Below, piece after piece: positions 31,862-42,643 of a stretch of 64,000 bases of DNA (the first letter of the stretch is position 1; every line of letters starts with the position of its first letter). A program made the position numbers and the translations under genes. Under the pieces are notes generated by a model. That model did not search any database. It saw nothing but the letters and a program-made list of their open reading frames with translations, and was not told where the DNA came from. The stretch spans positions 21,229,001 through 21,293,000 of the forward strand of contig NC_037092.1 of NCBI RefSeq assembly GCF_002994745.2. Direction: 5' to 3'. The DNA comes from Rosa chinensis. Lineage: Eukaryota; Streptophyta; Magnoliopsida; Rosales; Rosaceae.

Positions 31862-32330
31862 CCTAGTGTTCGACAATGAGGAGTCTAGACGAAGAAGAGG
31901 ATGCGGGGCAATGACGAGGCTTTCTAATTAGTTTGAAGATTCCAACAACGAAGGGCAATGATGGATGGAGAGCAGGCAAGCAAGATCAGAGTCATCCTAT
32001 GCTCGAATGGGTCGCACACAACCCGTGATTGGTTCGAGTTGGGGTCGTAGGATTGGGTGGCGGCTTCGCTGGGATCTAGCGGTCTTGTTCGGATCAGGTC
32101 AGTTTTTGCTATGATCAAATCGTTCCGATTGAGATTGGGATGTCTAGCTCCGATCTAGGGAGGAATGGCGTGTCTTTACCGAAATAGGGGCCTAATGGAG
32201 GGTGGAACAGTCGGATCCGGCATTCGCGCTTCCACAAAGTCAAATTTGAGGAGGGACAATGAAGGCGGCTCAGGTGAGAGAGAGTGAAAGAGAGAGAGAG
32301 AGAAGCAGAAAAAAAAAATAACAAACAAAA
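31829..32330 (-). other. GA-rich leader-like sequence, unrecognised ORF
   Basis: Contains (AG)n at 31,829-31,858 and GA-rich 32,278-32,304. A minus-strand open stretch reads LIRTRPLDPSEAATQSYDPN. No family recognised; it may be the 5' leader or transposon part of the chimeric fragments to the left. Confidence 0.3.
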
Positions 32331-32795
32331 AAAGAGAGAAGAATTTTTTTTTTTAAATGTGGGGTAAAATGGTCATTTTGGACTAAATGGTGTGAAATTT
32401 GAATGTCTGGAGAGTTATTTGTTAAAATTAGAATGTTAGTGTTAATGTTTGGATCCGTGAGGATCTAATTAACGATAAACAGAGAGAGAGAGAGAGTGAA
32501 ACACAAGAAGTATAGTGCTACGTCCACTTAAAAGCTTAACTATTGTGTTTGGGCCAAGGCCCAAGGGATTGCAAGAGATGTAATGGGATGTTGAGTAAGT
32601 GGGAAGAAGTCTCCTTTTATAAGGGAATGAGGCTCCCTCATTTTACATTTTCTTAGATGTGGGATGCAAAACCACTATTCTAGTGTAGAAATGTCTATTA
32701 CGTAGGCAACTTGGCAAGGCCGGGAAGGTGGCTTTGAGGAAAGGCTAATACTACACTATCTTTATGTTTGTGAGTTAGTAGATTTTCGGATTGTG
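32331..32795. other. Intergenic, possible transposon end
   Basis: No ORF. GGATCCGTGAGGATC at about 32,450 is loosely inverse to CTGGATCCTCTCC at about 29,117. This could be the ends of one element enclosing the TOR1 and aminotransferase pieces, but the match is too weak to call. Confidence 0.25.
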
Positions 32796-34829
32796 TTTCA
32801 TTTAGTTTGCTTGAGGACAAGCAAAGTTCAAGTGTGGAGGTGTGATTACACGCATTTATATGCATGTAATTGTATCTAAAAACACTATAAATAAGTTAAT
32901 CCTCAAGTCAATTATAATGTCACTAATCCATTTTTATTTATTTTGTAGTAAATAAGCGGAGTTGAGAATTTTGGAAGAAAATGGTGCAAAATTGGAGTTA
33001 TCGACAAAAAGGCAAAAAAGTCAACAATGGTCAACCGATCAACGCAAGCAAATATGTGAAAATCATTAGTTTGAGTGGGGAAAGCAAACGAAGGAAAGAA
33101 GAAAAAGGAGGAGAGAAAAAAAAAATTGATGATGGAGAATTGTTAATTAAACAAAAAATTATTTTGTTTAATTAACATAACTATCAAGCACGTGTAGCAC
33201 CATGTGCCAAATGATTGAATTCAACTTGCTTAATCAGCCATCACCATTGCACGTGCCCTTATTTTTATTTCCTTTTTCTTTTTCTTTCTTCTTCTTTCTT
33301 ATCTCCTTGTCCACTCACAAGTTGCCACCTGGTCCTTATCATCTTTTCGTCTCCCACACGTAGCATCAGCTACCCATATGTAATCATCCCCTCACTGAAC
33401 AGTAGCCGCACACCACCAAAACAGGGCAGCCCATCACCCATCTTTTTCCTCCATTTTTTTCCTCTTTTCTTGATATGTTGTTTTGAGATTTGAATGACTA
33501 CTCACACAAAGTTTCAAGGATCTATCAAGGAGCTCAATCTCTACAAGATTCAAGATTTGGGTATTTTGTGGGATTGTAATTCAAGGCTAGTCATGCTAGC
33601 TTCATAGCTATTTGTGACTATCTTTGTTTTCTCCTACACTTCTCTACTCTTTGCTATTTGAATTTTGTAATTTTGATGTTCATGAATATGGGTTGTGAGT
33701 AGTTACTTCTGGGGGCTAGGGTTTCTAACTCTAGCTCAATTTTGATGTAATTGACATATTTTTCAAGTGATAAGTAATGTATTTTCATATGGGTGCACTC
33801 TAATTACTATGCTACTTGGTTCTTGATGCATGAATTTAGGGAATTAACCACTCTCTTTGTTATGTGTTGAAATTTGTGATGTGTGATACAATTGGTGGTT
33901 CTTTTGTTCACTAGCTTCATGTAATTAGTGTGGTGTGTCAAGTAGTTGCTTAATCGAGAATGAATGATCGCCTAAGTTTCTATTTTCTTGTGCCCTTCGC
34001 CTTTAATCCTAGATGTTGTGGCCCTAATAAGGCATAATGATTAGGGTTAGAGAGTTCATTCTTGCCTTAACCGGAAGAATGGATACCAAATAAGAGAAAT
34101 TGACTTATTGGCGTTAACCGGCATTAGGTAGAGAACTAAGTAATCGTTAAATTTTAGGTTGTAACTATTGCATGCTTAAATCCCTAATTTCTAGAGCTCT
34201 AGGCCTTTAGTTCATGTTTTGGTAGCCCTAGTAAGGTACTAACTCATGAGTTAGAGAGTTCATATTTGTCCTAACCAAAAATGTGAATATCCTTAAGGAA
34301 ATTTGGCTTAGTGGCCTTGACTGGCATTAAGTACGGGATTTGGTTCTCATGAAGATATGTTTGTTTGCTTGAAATATGTTCGTTCATTGAAATTGCTAGA
34401 AAGCGATCCCTAGTACCCAAAATCTCTCTATCTTATTTTTCTTCATTTTTAATTGTTGTTGTTCATTTAGTTTTTGGCTTAGTCTTTTAGAAAATTACAA
34501 TTACAATTTCAAATGACAATTTCTATCTCATTGTAAATAGTCATCACTAGGCTCTTAGTTTTGATTAGGCTTTGGTGAAAACCAAAGCCGAGCATTGCTA
34601 GGGCTTAGTGCCTTAGATTAACATTTTTATTTATTTTCTTTTTCTTTTTCTTTTTCTTTTTCTTTTTCTTTTTCTTTTTCCTTCTGTTTTTCTTTTTCTT
34701 GCTTAGTGACTTTAGTTCTGACTAACTCAAGGATTGTGGGTTAGCCACTAATCCCCGTGGTACGATAATTTTAGACTTAATATTTCACTATCTTGACAAT
34801 GATTCGTACGCTTGCGTAAATATGTATCA
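32796..34829 (+). mobile_element. Gypsy 3' fragment: polypurine tract and 2-kb LTR
   Basis: A short internal piece ending GCTTGAGGACAAGCAAAGTT, then CAAGTGTGGAGG, is the usual 3' end of Athila/TAT elements and holds the polypurine tract. It is followed by an LTR 32,841-34,829 (TGTGATTACACG...AAATATGTATCA, 1989 bp). The end block CCCGTGGTACGATAATTTTA and GATTCGTACGCTTGCG is typical. No coding domains and no upstream LTR. A (TTTTTC)n tract lies at about 34,636-34,700. The LTR end is 74 bp beyond the ERO1 stop codon. Confidence 0.7.
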
Positions 34830-34903
34830 AGTCACTAAGCCTGATTGGGATCACCGCCTCCCATATTCTTTGCAATGTTCTGATTGTTTGTATAGAATAA
34901 GGT

Positions 34904-37900
34904 TCAACAACTCGTCCTCCTTCCGCTACTTTCTTGATTGAATGTCCGCTTGACAGATTCAGAGAGTCGATTTAGCAGATTTACGAGAGCTATCACTTCA
35001 TTTCGTTGCAGCTGCAGCTGCACATGCAAAGAAAAATGAGAGAGAATGAGATGGTTCAAGTTCACCTACTCTAAAGAACTTGTTAAAGAAGGCAACTCAA
35101 ACAAAGTCTAGATATTCAGCTGGAAAGCTATTGGAAAACCTCAAGCATAACCTGATCAATTGGTTCGGTATCTTTGCAATTCAAAACTGACAAATGGGTA
35201 TTTAGATGAATAAGAAAACCTATGTTGCGAGATGAGTTTGATAAGAGAGCTGCCAGAACTTACAGGTTGATCTTGATGATTTTTACCATCAACAGAAAAG
35301 AGGATCTTCAATGCAGTACCAAGACCAAGAACTTGAAGCTTTCCCCAGAGCCGACATTTCTCACATCCCACACAATCCATTAATGCACTGAAATTTGAGG
35401 ATGAAATTTTTAGAACACTGAATGACAAGAAGGTGATCAATGTTTAGTTCAACACAAAATATTAACTACTGAAGAAACTTCTCACAGACAAACCTAATGT
35501 TTCTGAATTTCTTTTGAATTTGTTGCTTCAATTGTTGTCCACTCTGACCTTTCCAGAGCTTTGCTTCATCAAACGGTAGGGGACATGCAGCTTGGAGTTT
35601 AGGATTGTAAAGTAGCTGCCTCATCAAAGACTCTGTTCTCAGGTCTTCCTCATGATTACCTGTATCATACTCAGCCTGCTCTAAGTAATCTGCAGCCTAC
35701 AAGATGTTAAGCCCATCAATGATTAGTACAATATGGGACAATAAGAAAATTGATTATGCGGTACCAATGCAGAAAAGATAGCAGAAAATGCTTACTTTTG
35801 TCACTGCCCGGAGAACAAAGAGGAATGCGAAGTACAAATTCTGAACACGATCTGGATATTTTAAAACGCGATCATGCATCAATTCCATGTTTTGACCCCA
35901 CTGAAATTTATATGTGCAAAGGTCATATACAGCTCATATTGACTAAAGACAGTGACATAAATTCTTTTAGTTGTTTTACCTTTACTAAAGTAATTTTTAT
36001 TCTCATTGTAGAGAAATTTCTGAAATCCTATGAATTTTCAATTTTGAAACCGCAGAAGATTATAGAAGAATGAACAATGCATGTGTTATGGGTAACAAAT
36101 AAGTTGATAGTTATGCTGATAACCCCTCAACCGGACAAATGAGATGAAAATGAGCAGGGAAAAGAAAAATAGTCACATGATATGAGGCAGAAGGAGAACC
36201 AGATTGGTAATCTTGTCTAGAAGATAATCAGCAGCTATGTGTATTGAAATTGATGAGTGAAGACCCGATATTAATTTGTACAATACTCTTTGCTCCTGGC
36301 AAATGTCCTGAGATGAATCTGCAGAAGAGAAGAAGAAACAACACTGGTACAGTTTTCAAGCAGGGCATATGTCATTTTGATATACTCAACCTAGACTTCC
36401 CTCCATAAAGTTGTATCATGTCACCTTCACTGGAGTTGATTGGCTATACAAATATGAAAGCAATATCCAACATTTTAATGATAGAATATAGCAAGCAGAA
36501 TAAGGATCCAATTTTTCCAACTAGATATACCAAAAGTTTGGACTCACATTTTGGGCAATTTTCAGAATAAACAGCATCCCATATCCTTCTTGCTGATAGA
36601 CCAGTATAGCCAGTGTAACGTTCAGGGTTCAGCAGAAGGTTCACATATGTCATCTCATCTGCAGATCAGAAGTTAACAGAGTCAATCTCTGAACAACATG
36701 ATTTAAAATCAGTTATTTACTCCAACAAGAAATTTTTCATTGAGAGAAATGAACACAGAATAAAGACCGAGGCAGTTTTACATTCAGAATTTGTTTGCTA
36801 CATATACCATAAACCATGACCTACATTCAATAAATGGGAAGATGCAAAATATTTAGTTCTGTCATTTAAAATGCAAGCCTATTGTCTTCATTGGTTTCTG
36901 ATGTCTCTCATAATATAGCATATGCATTCCACACTAAATTATAAATAATGACTTTCACATCTAAAATTCCAGTGTGTGTACTCCAGCTTCCAACAAATAA
37001 AATCTTTACTAAGGTTAATACTAGGAAGCATAAGATCAAAGATAATATTCAGTGAATTACCATTATCAGTCTCATCATCATTTGTCCAAGGGTTATCTGT
37101 CTCGATCCAGCCTCTGAAAGCTCTACTGTCTAGAGTGCGGTCAACAGACCCCTGCAGCTTATCATTTTGACAAACCAAACTGTCGGATGGAAGGTCACGG
37201 TGAAAGGGCCTCTTGAAAGGTTCCGGAAATTCATTTTCTGGGCAATCGCAGACGCTGCAGTCACGCAGGAGGCACATACCATCTTCAGTCCAGAAGGGAC
37301 AGTCACACCACAGCTTGGCCTATCAAATGAACCAAGTACAAAAGCTCCCACAAGGTGAACACAAGACTGACAATATTACTAAAGCACTACTATAATATGA
37401 GGAAGCACAATGTCAATAGAAAGTTCACATATTCACATATCAATTCTGAATTTCATTTTTGTTACTGACAGCTAGAAATGTCTGATTATACCAGAACACC
37501 ATGTAAAAATCTGGGATAAGTAAGGCAAATCACAGGAAATGTAGAAGGTGCTTGCCTATTTCGGATACACAAGTCTACAACTTTTACGCAAAAAAGCCAT
37601 ACCACTTTACACAATGCTGTCAAGAATTTCAATGAATCCAATTACCACTACCGTCTACTGAGCCCTCTTTAACCAGTGTATTCCATTCAAACCAGTTCTG
37701 GGTATACGAGGTCATTAATCATTAAGTGGCCCTCAAATCTCTAATGCAAGCATACATACACATAAGAACGAGTCAAAGATAAAGAATTCATGTGACTAGT
37801 ATCATTAACCCCTTGAAATGCTTAAAATAGCTCTTCACCGTATGAATTAGATAATCAAATGTGAATCAAACCCAGTAATAGCAAAAACATCAAGAGGGTT

Positions 37901-38246
37901 CAAGCAGCACACCTTAAAATATCGAAAAAACGGAGTTTTAACAATCTCTTGTAGCAGAGGATGCAACACCTCTGCATTAACACTGTCCACCGTTTCATAA
38001 TCACAACAGCAGTCCTCAACAATGCCACTGTATTTCTTTGAATCCTACACTCACACAAAAATCAACAAAAGAAACCATGACAATGAACTCAACTACATGC
38101 ACATCCACCCATCCAAGTCTTACCTGAGGACATTGGCAGGAACTGGGATTCTTGAAAAACAGAGAGAGGTTGAGTCTACTGGTAGAGGTGAGAGCTATGG
38201 CTATTAAGACCACAACCCATCTCTTCACATTCTTCTCCTTCACCAT
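34904..38246 (-). CDS. ERO1: Endoplasmic reticulum oxidoreductin 1 (ERO1)
   Basis: Nine exons, all GT..AG: 38,246-38,124; 38,044-37,913; 37,319-37,061; 36,658-36,548; 36,318-36,200; 35,900-35,796; 35,696-35,494; 35,387-35,264; 35,017-34,904. Total 1290 bp, 429 residues, frame kept throughout. ERO1 is the FAD-dependent ER thiol oxidase that reoxidises PDI using O2. The N-terminal membrane anchor is at residues about 9-21. The shuttle pair C-X4-C is at 101-106 (GMCLLRDC). The catalytic C-X2-C-X2-C is at 356-362 (DCVGCEKC). Also present are [26 protein letters not shown] and RNLYF-like [10 protein letters not shown]. The ATG at 38,246 is the first in frame. The C-terminus ends [11 protein letters not shown]. 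It is somewhat shorter than the roughly 470 residues typical of plants. Confidence 0.93.
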
Positions 38247-38310
38247 CTCCAATTCCACCAAATCTTCCTAAAATCAAGCATCAAAGATATCAATGTCTGC
38301 AACTACATTT

Positions 38311-38610
38311 GTATATATAAGAACGTTAGGCTTTGATTTGGAAAGTCCAATTCAATTTAATAGCCAAACCCCCCCATACAGAGCTAGAAATACAACTTAC
38401 GCGCCAATGCTGTAGCGAAGGACTAAGAGACATACTGACCGAGGCGAGAGGTAGAGACACGGAAGAAATGAATTGGGTAACTGACACGTGGTCGGAAGGG
38501 ATTGGACGGTGTGACAGAAATTTCTTTTGTGCGAGTGGGTTTTGATAGTCTTGATTTGTCAACGTCCGGTACTTAAGTCTGTCAACGGTGACGTGCTCGG
38601 GCCAATGGGA
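38311..38610 (-). promoter_or_regulatory. ERO1 upstream region with TATA, G-box and UPR-like motifs
   Basis: On the minus strand TTATATATAC lies at 38,320-38,311, about 65-75 bp before the ATG. Further up are a G-box-like TGACACGTGGTC (38,482-38,493), and TGACGTG (38,589-38,595) six bases from CCAAT (38,602-38,606). TGACGTG is the core bound by bZIP unfolded-protein-response factors, which often act with NF-Y at CCAAT. ERO1 is a known UPR target, so a role is plausible but inferred from motifs only. Confidence 0.4.
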
Positions 38611-38639
38611 AAGCAGTAGCACCGTTTTACTATAAAGGC

Positions 38640-39160
38640 AACCGTTGCGTACTTGCTAGTTATGGAACGGACCTAGCCTTCCTATTTCAGACAATTTTAA
38701 TTTTATTTTATTTGTAACGCAAATTTAATTCCGTAAATTTAGTTATTTTATCAGATTTGATTTTTGATTTTTTTTTATAGGTAAAAGAGATTTCATTAAT
38801 CCCAATGCTAAAACGACACATACAAAAAGATCTCTATACTTTGCATCCAAATCAGTGATCAAGTATCTAAACACAGACTAATATCATCCATTGTACATAC
38901 TGAAGCTCACTTATTCTGAGAGATTACTAAACTATGACAGATTCCTATACAAAATTAAATTATACTGAATATTCCTTTGCCAATGCATTTAATTTTTTAA
39001 CATGTAAAAAATCACATAGTAAGTAAGCAAAGCAGAAAAGAGATTGGAAGAGTTTAGGACTATATTTGCAGCCCATTCCCAATCCTTTGCAAAAGGACCC
39101 AGCCCAAGTGGTCCAAGTATACTTGCAGCCAACAGTGGCCACCACCTGCTGCCAAGGTTG
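38640..39160. other. Intergenic upstream of ERO1
   Basis: No supported gene. TTATAGGTAAAAGAGATTTC at about 38,776 resembles the reversed 3' end of a LINE, but no body is attached. Confidence 0.35.
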
Positions 39161-39161
39161 T

Positions 39162-39324
39162 CACCATAGTCACTGGAGCACTTCGATTGTCCACCGGCAA
39201 AATAGCAACAGTATGTGGTGTATGTCGTGCCCAGCTCTAGTAACTAATAAGGTTTTGGTCTGCAATTGTCAAGGCAGGAGAATATGATTTTAATGAGCTT
39301 GATGCAAGAAGAAAACTTGCACAT

Positions 39325-39356
<32 letters not shown>

Positions 39357-39610
39357 GGGGAAAATAATGTTTAGTCCCTATACTATGTCTCTCTTATCGT
39401 TTTAGTCCCTGATATTCTAATTTAATCTGAAAAGTCCCTGACAGTCTCAATTTCCGTCTAATAGGTCCTCACCGTCTAAATCGTCACCATAGTCACCGGA
39501 GCACTTCGATTGTCCACCGTCAAAATAGCAACAATATGTGGTGTATGTCGTGCCCAGCCCTAGTAACTAATAAGGTTTTGGTCTGCAATTGTCAAGGCTG
39601 GAGAATATGA

Positions 39611-39618
<8 letters not shown>
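39162..39618. repeat. Direct duplication of about 130 bp
   Basis: 39,162-39,290 and 39,483-39,615 share CACCATAGTCAC(T/C)GGAGCA, CTTCGATTGTCCACCG and TGTGGTGTATGTCGTGCCCA, then GGTTTTGGTCTGCAATTGTC up to ATATGATTTTAAT, with few changes. Between them lie (AC)n/(AT)n and a stretch of TTAGTCCCTATACTATG type (39,366-39,480), which is itself a repeat. Confidence 0.75.
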
Positions 39619-39652
<34 letters not shown>

Positions 39653-39670
39653 AGTTTTCTTATATATATA

Positions 39671-40050
39671 TCCTATCCAGAGTGAGGCCTCACTCTGAAA
39701 TTAATGTGTGAGGTTGGAGTTTAGGGTCACTTTTCGGGCTCATATCCACATCTCAACCGTTCAGTTTTTAAGTACTAATGTATAGATCATTTCTGCAAAA
39801 TTTTAGCCAAATTGATGGCCGTTAAGGCATTGATGACTGCTTTAAAGCTACTACGGTTCAGAATGGACAGATTCAGTTCGTCCATTGGTTTAAGTGAGTT
39901 AGATACCTTAAAGATCATCAATTTGGCCGAAATTTTGCAGAGTTAATCTATACACTAGTACCTAAAAATTGAACGGTCGATATGTGGATATGAGACCGAA
40001 AACTGACCCTAAACTCCAACTTCACACATCAATTTCAGAGTAAGGCCTCA

Positions 40051-40052
<2 letters not shown>
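39671..40052. mobile_element. Fold-back MITE A in TA repeats
   Basis: Left arm CAGAGTGAGGCCTCACTCTG, then AAATTAATGTGTGAGG. The right arm is its reverse complement with few changes, and pairing continues through CATATCCACATCTCAACCGT and ACTAATGTATAGATCA. Most of the 380 bp is palindromic. Flanked on both sides by (AT)n, as if it targeted TA. Confidence 0.75.
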
Positions 40053-40093
<41 letters not shown>

Positions 40094-40094
40094 C

Positions 40095-40385
40095 AAATCC
40101 TATCCAGAGCGGAGCTTCGCTTTGAAATTAACTTGTGAAGTTTGAGTTTTTGGTCACTTTTCGGTCGCATATCCACATCTCGACCGTTCAGTTTTTAGGT
40201 ACTAGTGTATAGATCATCTATGAAAATTTTCAGCCAAATTGATGAACGTTAAGGTATCTAACTCGCTTAAACCAATGGACGGACTGAATCTGTCAACCTG
40301 AACCGTACTAGCTATAAGGCAATTATCAATGCCTTAATGATCATCATTTTGCCTGAAAATTTGCAGAGACGATCTGTATATAATT
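40095..40385. mobile_element. Fold-back MITE B, related to A, right arm incomplete
   Basis: Starts ATCCTATCCAGAGCGGAGCT and shares CATATCCACATCTCGACCGT, TCAGTTTTTAGGTACTAGTG and TATAGATCAT with A. The loop is similar (ATTGATGAACGTTAAGG...). The right arm stops at GACGATCTGTATAT. It is followed by a different repeat (40,386-40,575; AAATGACCATTTTAGCCC...) up to the next (AT)n. Confidence 0.65.
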
Positions 40386-40571
40386 TTTTTATGTTGAAAT
40401 GACCATTTTAGCCCTCAAAAGTCAAACTTAACGTCCAATTTGGACGGAATAGTAGAAATTGGACACGGCTGATTGAAATTGAAAAGTTTATGGGGTAAAA
40501 ATTCAAAATTGAAAGTACAGGGGGTGAAATGATGACACCCCCAAACCTCAGGGGGGTAAACTGAAATTAAT

Positions 40572-40606
<35 letters not shown>

Positions 40607-40610
<4 letters not shown>

Positions 40611-41013
40611 GGATTCCACTAAGGGATCCTTTTTTTTGGTTTTTTATAGGGATAGGCATTAGACCAATTTTTAGATTATATTTTCACATCTTAACCGTTC
40701 AGTTTTTAGGTCCTAATGTATAGATCACCTCTGCAAATTTTCAGCCAAATTGGTGATCGTTAAGGCATCAAAAACTGCAATTTACACGAACGGACCGAAT
40801 CTGTTAAACGGGGACCGTTTGTGTTTATAATGGTAAATTGCAATTTTGGATGCCTTAACGATCATCAAATTGGTTGAAAATTTGCAAAAGTGATTTATAC
40901 ATTAGGACCTAAAAACTGAACGATTAAGATGTGAAAATATGATCGAAAAGTTAGTCTAATGCATATCCCTATAAAAAGACCAAAAAAATGGATCCCTCAC
41001 TAGAAGGGCCCTG
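40607..41013. mobile_element. Fold-back MITE C in TA repeats
   Basis: Left AAGGGATCCTTTTTTTTGG, right CCAAAAAAATGGATCCCT. The arms pair over most of the length, with the same AACCGTTCAGTTTTTAGGTC and TGTATAGATCACCT motifs as A and B. (AT)n lies on both sides. No coding capacity. Confidence 0.75.
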
Positions 41014-41025
41014 TATATATATATA

Positions 41026-41205
41026 TAGGATTTTTCTCAGGTCCGGACGTCCGTACCAAATTTTCGGTACAGATTTCCGGTTTTCGACGTTTTCGACCAC
41101 TTTCCGATCACATTTTCACATCTTATGTGTTAGTAAACGTAGGAATGTTTTTACTCCGTAATTATTCATTTTCTTTTTCTTTCCAAGTAAGTAAACGTGT
41201 CATCA
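41026..41205. repeat. Truncated fold-back MITE and Harbinger-like MITE fragment
   Basis: 41,026-41,122 (CTCAGGTCCGGACGTCCGTA...TTTTCACATCT) is one arm of a fold-back element. From 41,123 the sequence ATGTGTTAGTAAACGTAGGA and CCAAGTAAGTAAACGTGTCA repeats the right third of the MITE at 22,551-22,881. Confidence 0.6.
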
Positions 41206-42630
41206 GTCACCAAATGATAAAGGAGTTTGGGCCACCAAGATGTCGCAACCAAGCTTGGGCCTAAATTTTTGAGATTCAACAACAACCAAAACGAGCAAAA
41301 TCATTGACTAAAATAATCACTTCTTGTTATTGCAGAAACTTTTGTTACTGGAAATCCTTAAAATCCACATGTCAAAGCTTTAAGCTAATGAAGAAGCTAA
41401 CATTATTAGTCTAAAATCAACTTAACATTATTTGTCTCACATGAACACAGCTAGCAACATTACTTCTGTTGCCCGCTGCAGTACTTGGTTATATATTCAA
41501 TGGCAAATTGGTTTCTTTTATTTCAACTATCTGAATTTGAAGATTATATATTTCTGTACTTGATATCTACAATCTCTATTTTATTAATATTAATCTTCTT
41601 TCAACCCTCTATCTGCCACGTTAATTTCTGTAACTGAAATAACTAGAAATTAACCAAGTTGCAGGGGGTATCAATCTGCTGCTAGGTTATATACCTTGGA
41701 CTTATCATATCCTGTTCCCAACTAACTAGCTAGAGACGCCTCTGGGCATCTCCTCCTACTCATAATAAGGGCATCCCACGCCAAGATATTTTGGTGGACG
41801 CACTCGATCACCAGACTAACAGAAACTCATGCATATTATTATTCCAGTAGCCAATTCTTGATCGATCAGGCTAGGGTTTTAAAATAAGCATTTTTTTATA
41901 GATGATTGGTCTCACAATTATTGGATTCTGAAGTTGATGATCCCATGTACTTATATTATATACTCGACCAGCAATCTGTCTCTGATTACAGTGAATAAGT
42001 TTATAGGATCCAAGTTAATGATTAGGAGTTTCTGTAAGTATGATAAACAATGGAGGTTGAAACATGCATGTGACAATTATGTGAATTAAGGAGCAAATTA
42101 AAACAGACTTGAGAGTTGAGATAAACATATACAAGAGCTTACTGATAGCTTAGGTATTATCATTCTGCATATTTTATGTAAGTTAAGGAATAATAATTAA
42201 ACAGGTATAACGAACTATATGATCGAATAGGGCCAATTTGGAATGATACATTGTATGCATCCAAAAACAGGATAGAGAGAGAAAGGGAGAGAGAGAGAGA
42301 GTGTTTGCATCGTAAATTTACTTCTCTTCAATCCAGATATGCTGTTTGCCTCTACATGCATGCACCTTAATTTATACAGCTGATGTATACCACAATATTC
42401 CAAATATAAAATATTTAAGAGGAACAATTTAGACTGTTTTTGTCCAAAAGAAGTTGGTTAGAGTTAGAGGTTAGAAATACGAGTAGGTTATGAGGAAAAA
42501 AAACCTATATATAATTTTGGTTCATGGAGCTAATTGAATATGAATGAATTAACTCGTATAGAATTTTTAGATCGCCATGAACTCCTAATAGTTAATTTAA
42601 AGCAAATTAAGTTTGATATTCTCAGTCAAG
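41206..42630. other. Intergenic, nothing recognised
   Basis: AT-rich with a (GA)n-like tract at about 42,272-42,302. No supported ORF. The last part borders the target duplication of the next element. Confidence 0.4.
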
Positions 42631-42643
42631 CATGTCATTCTAC

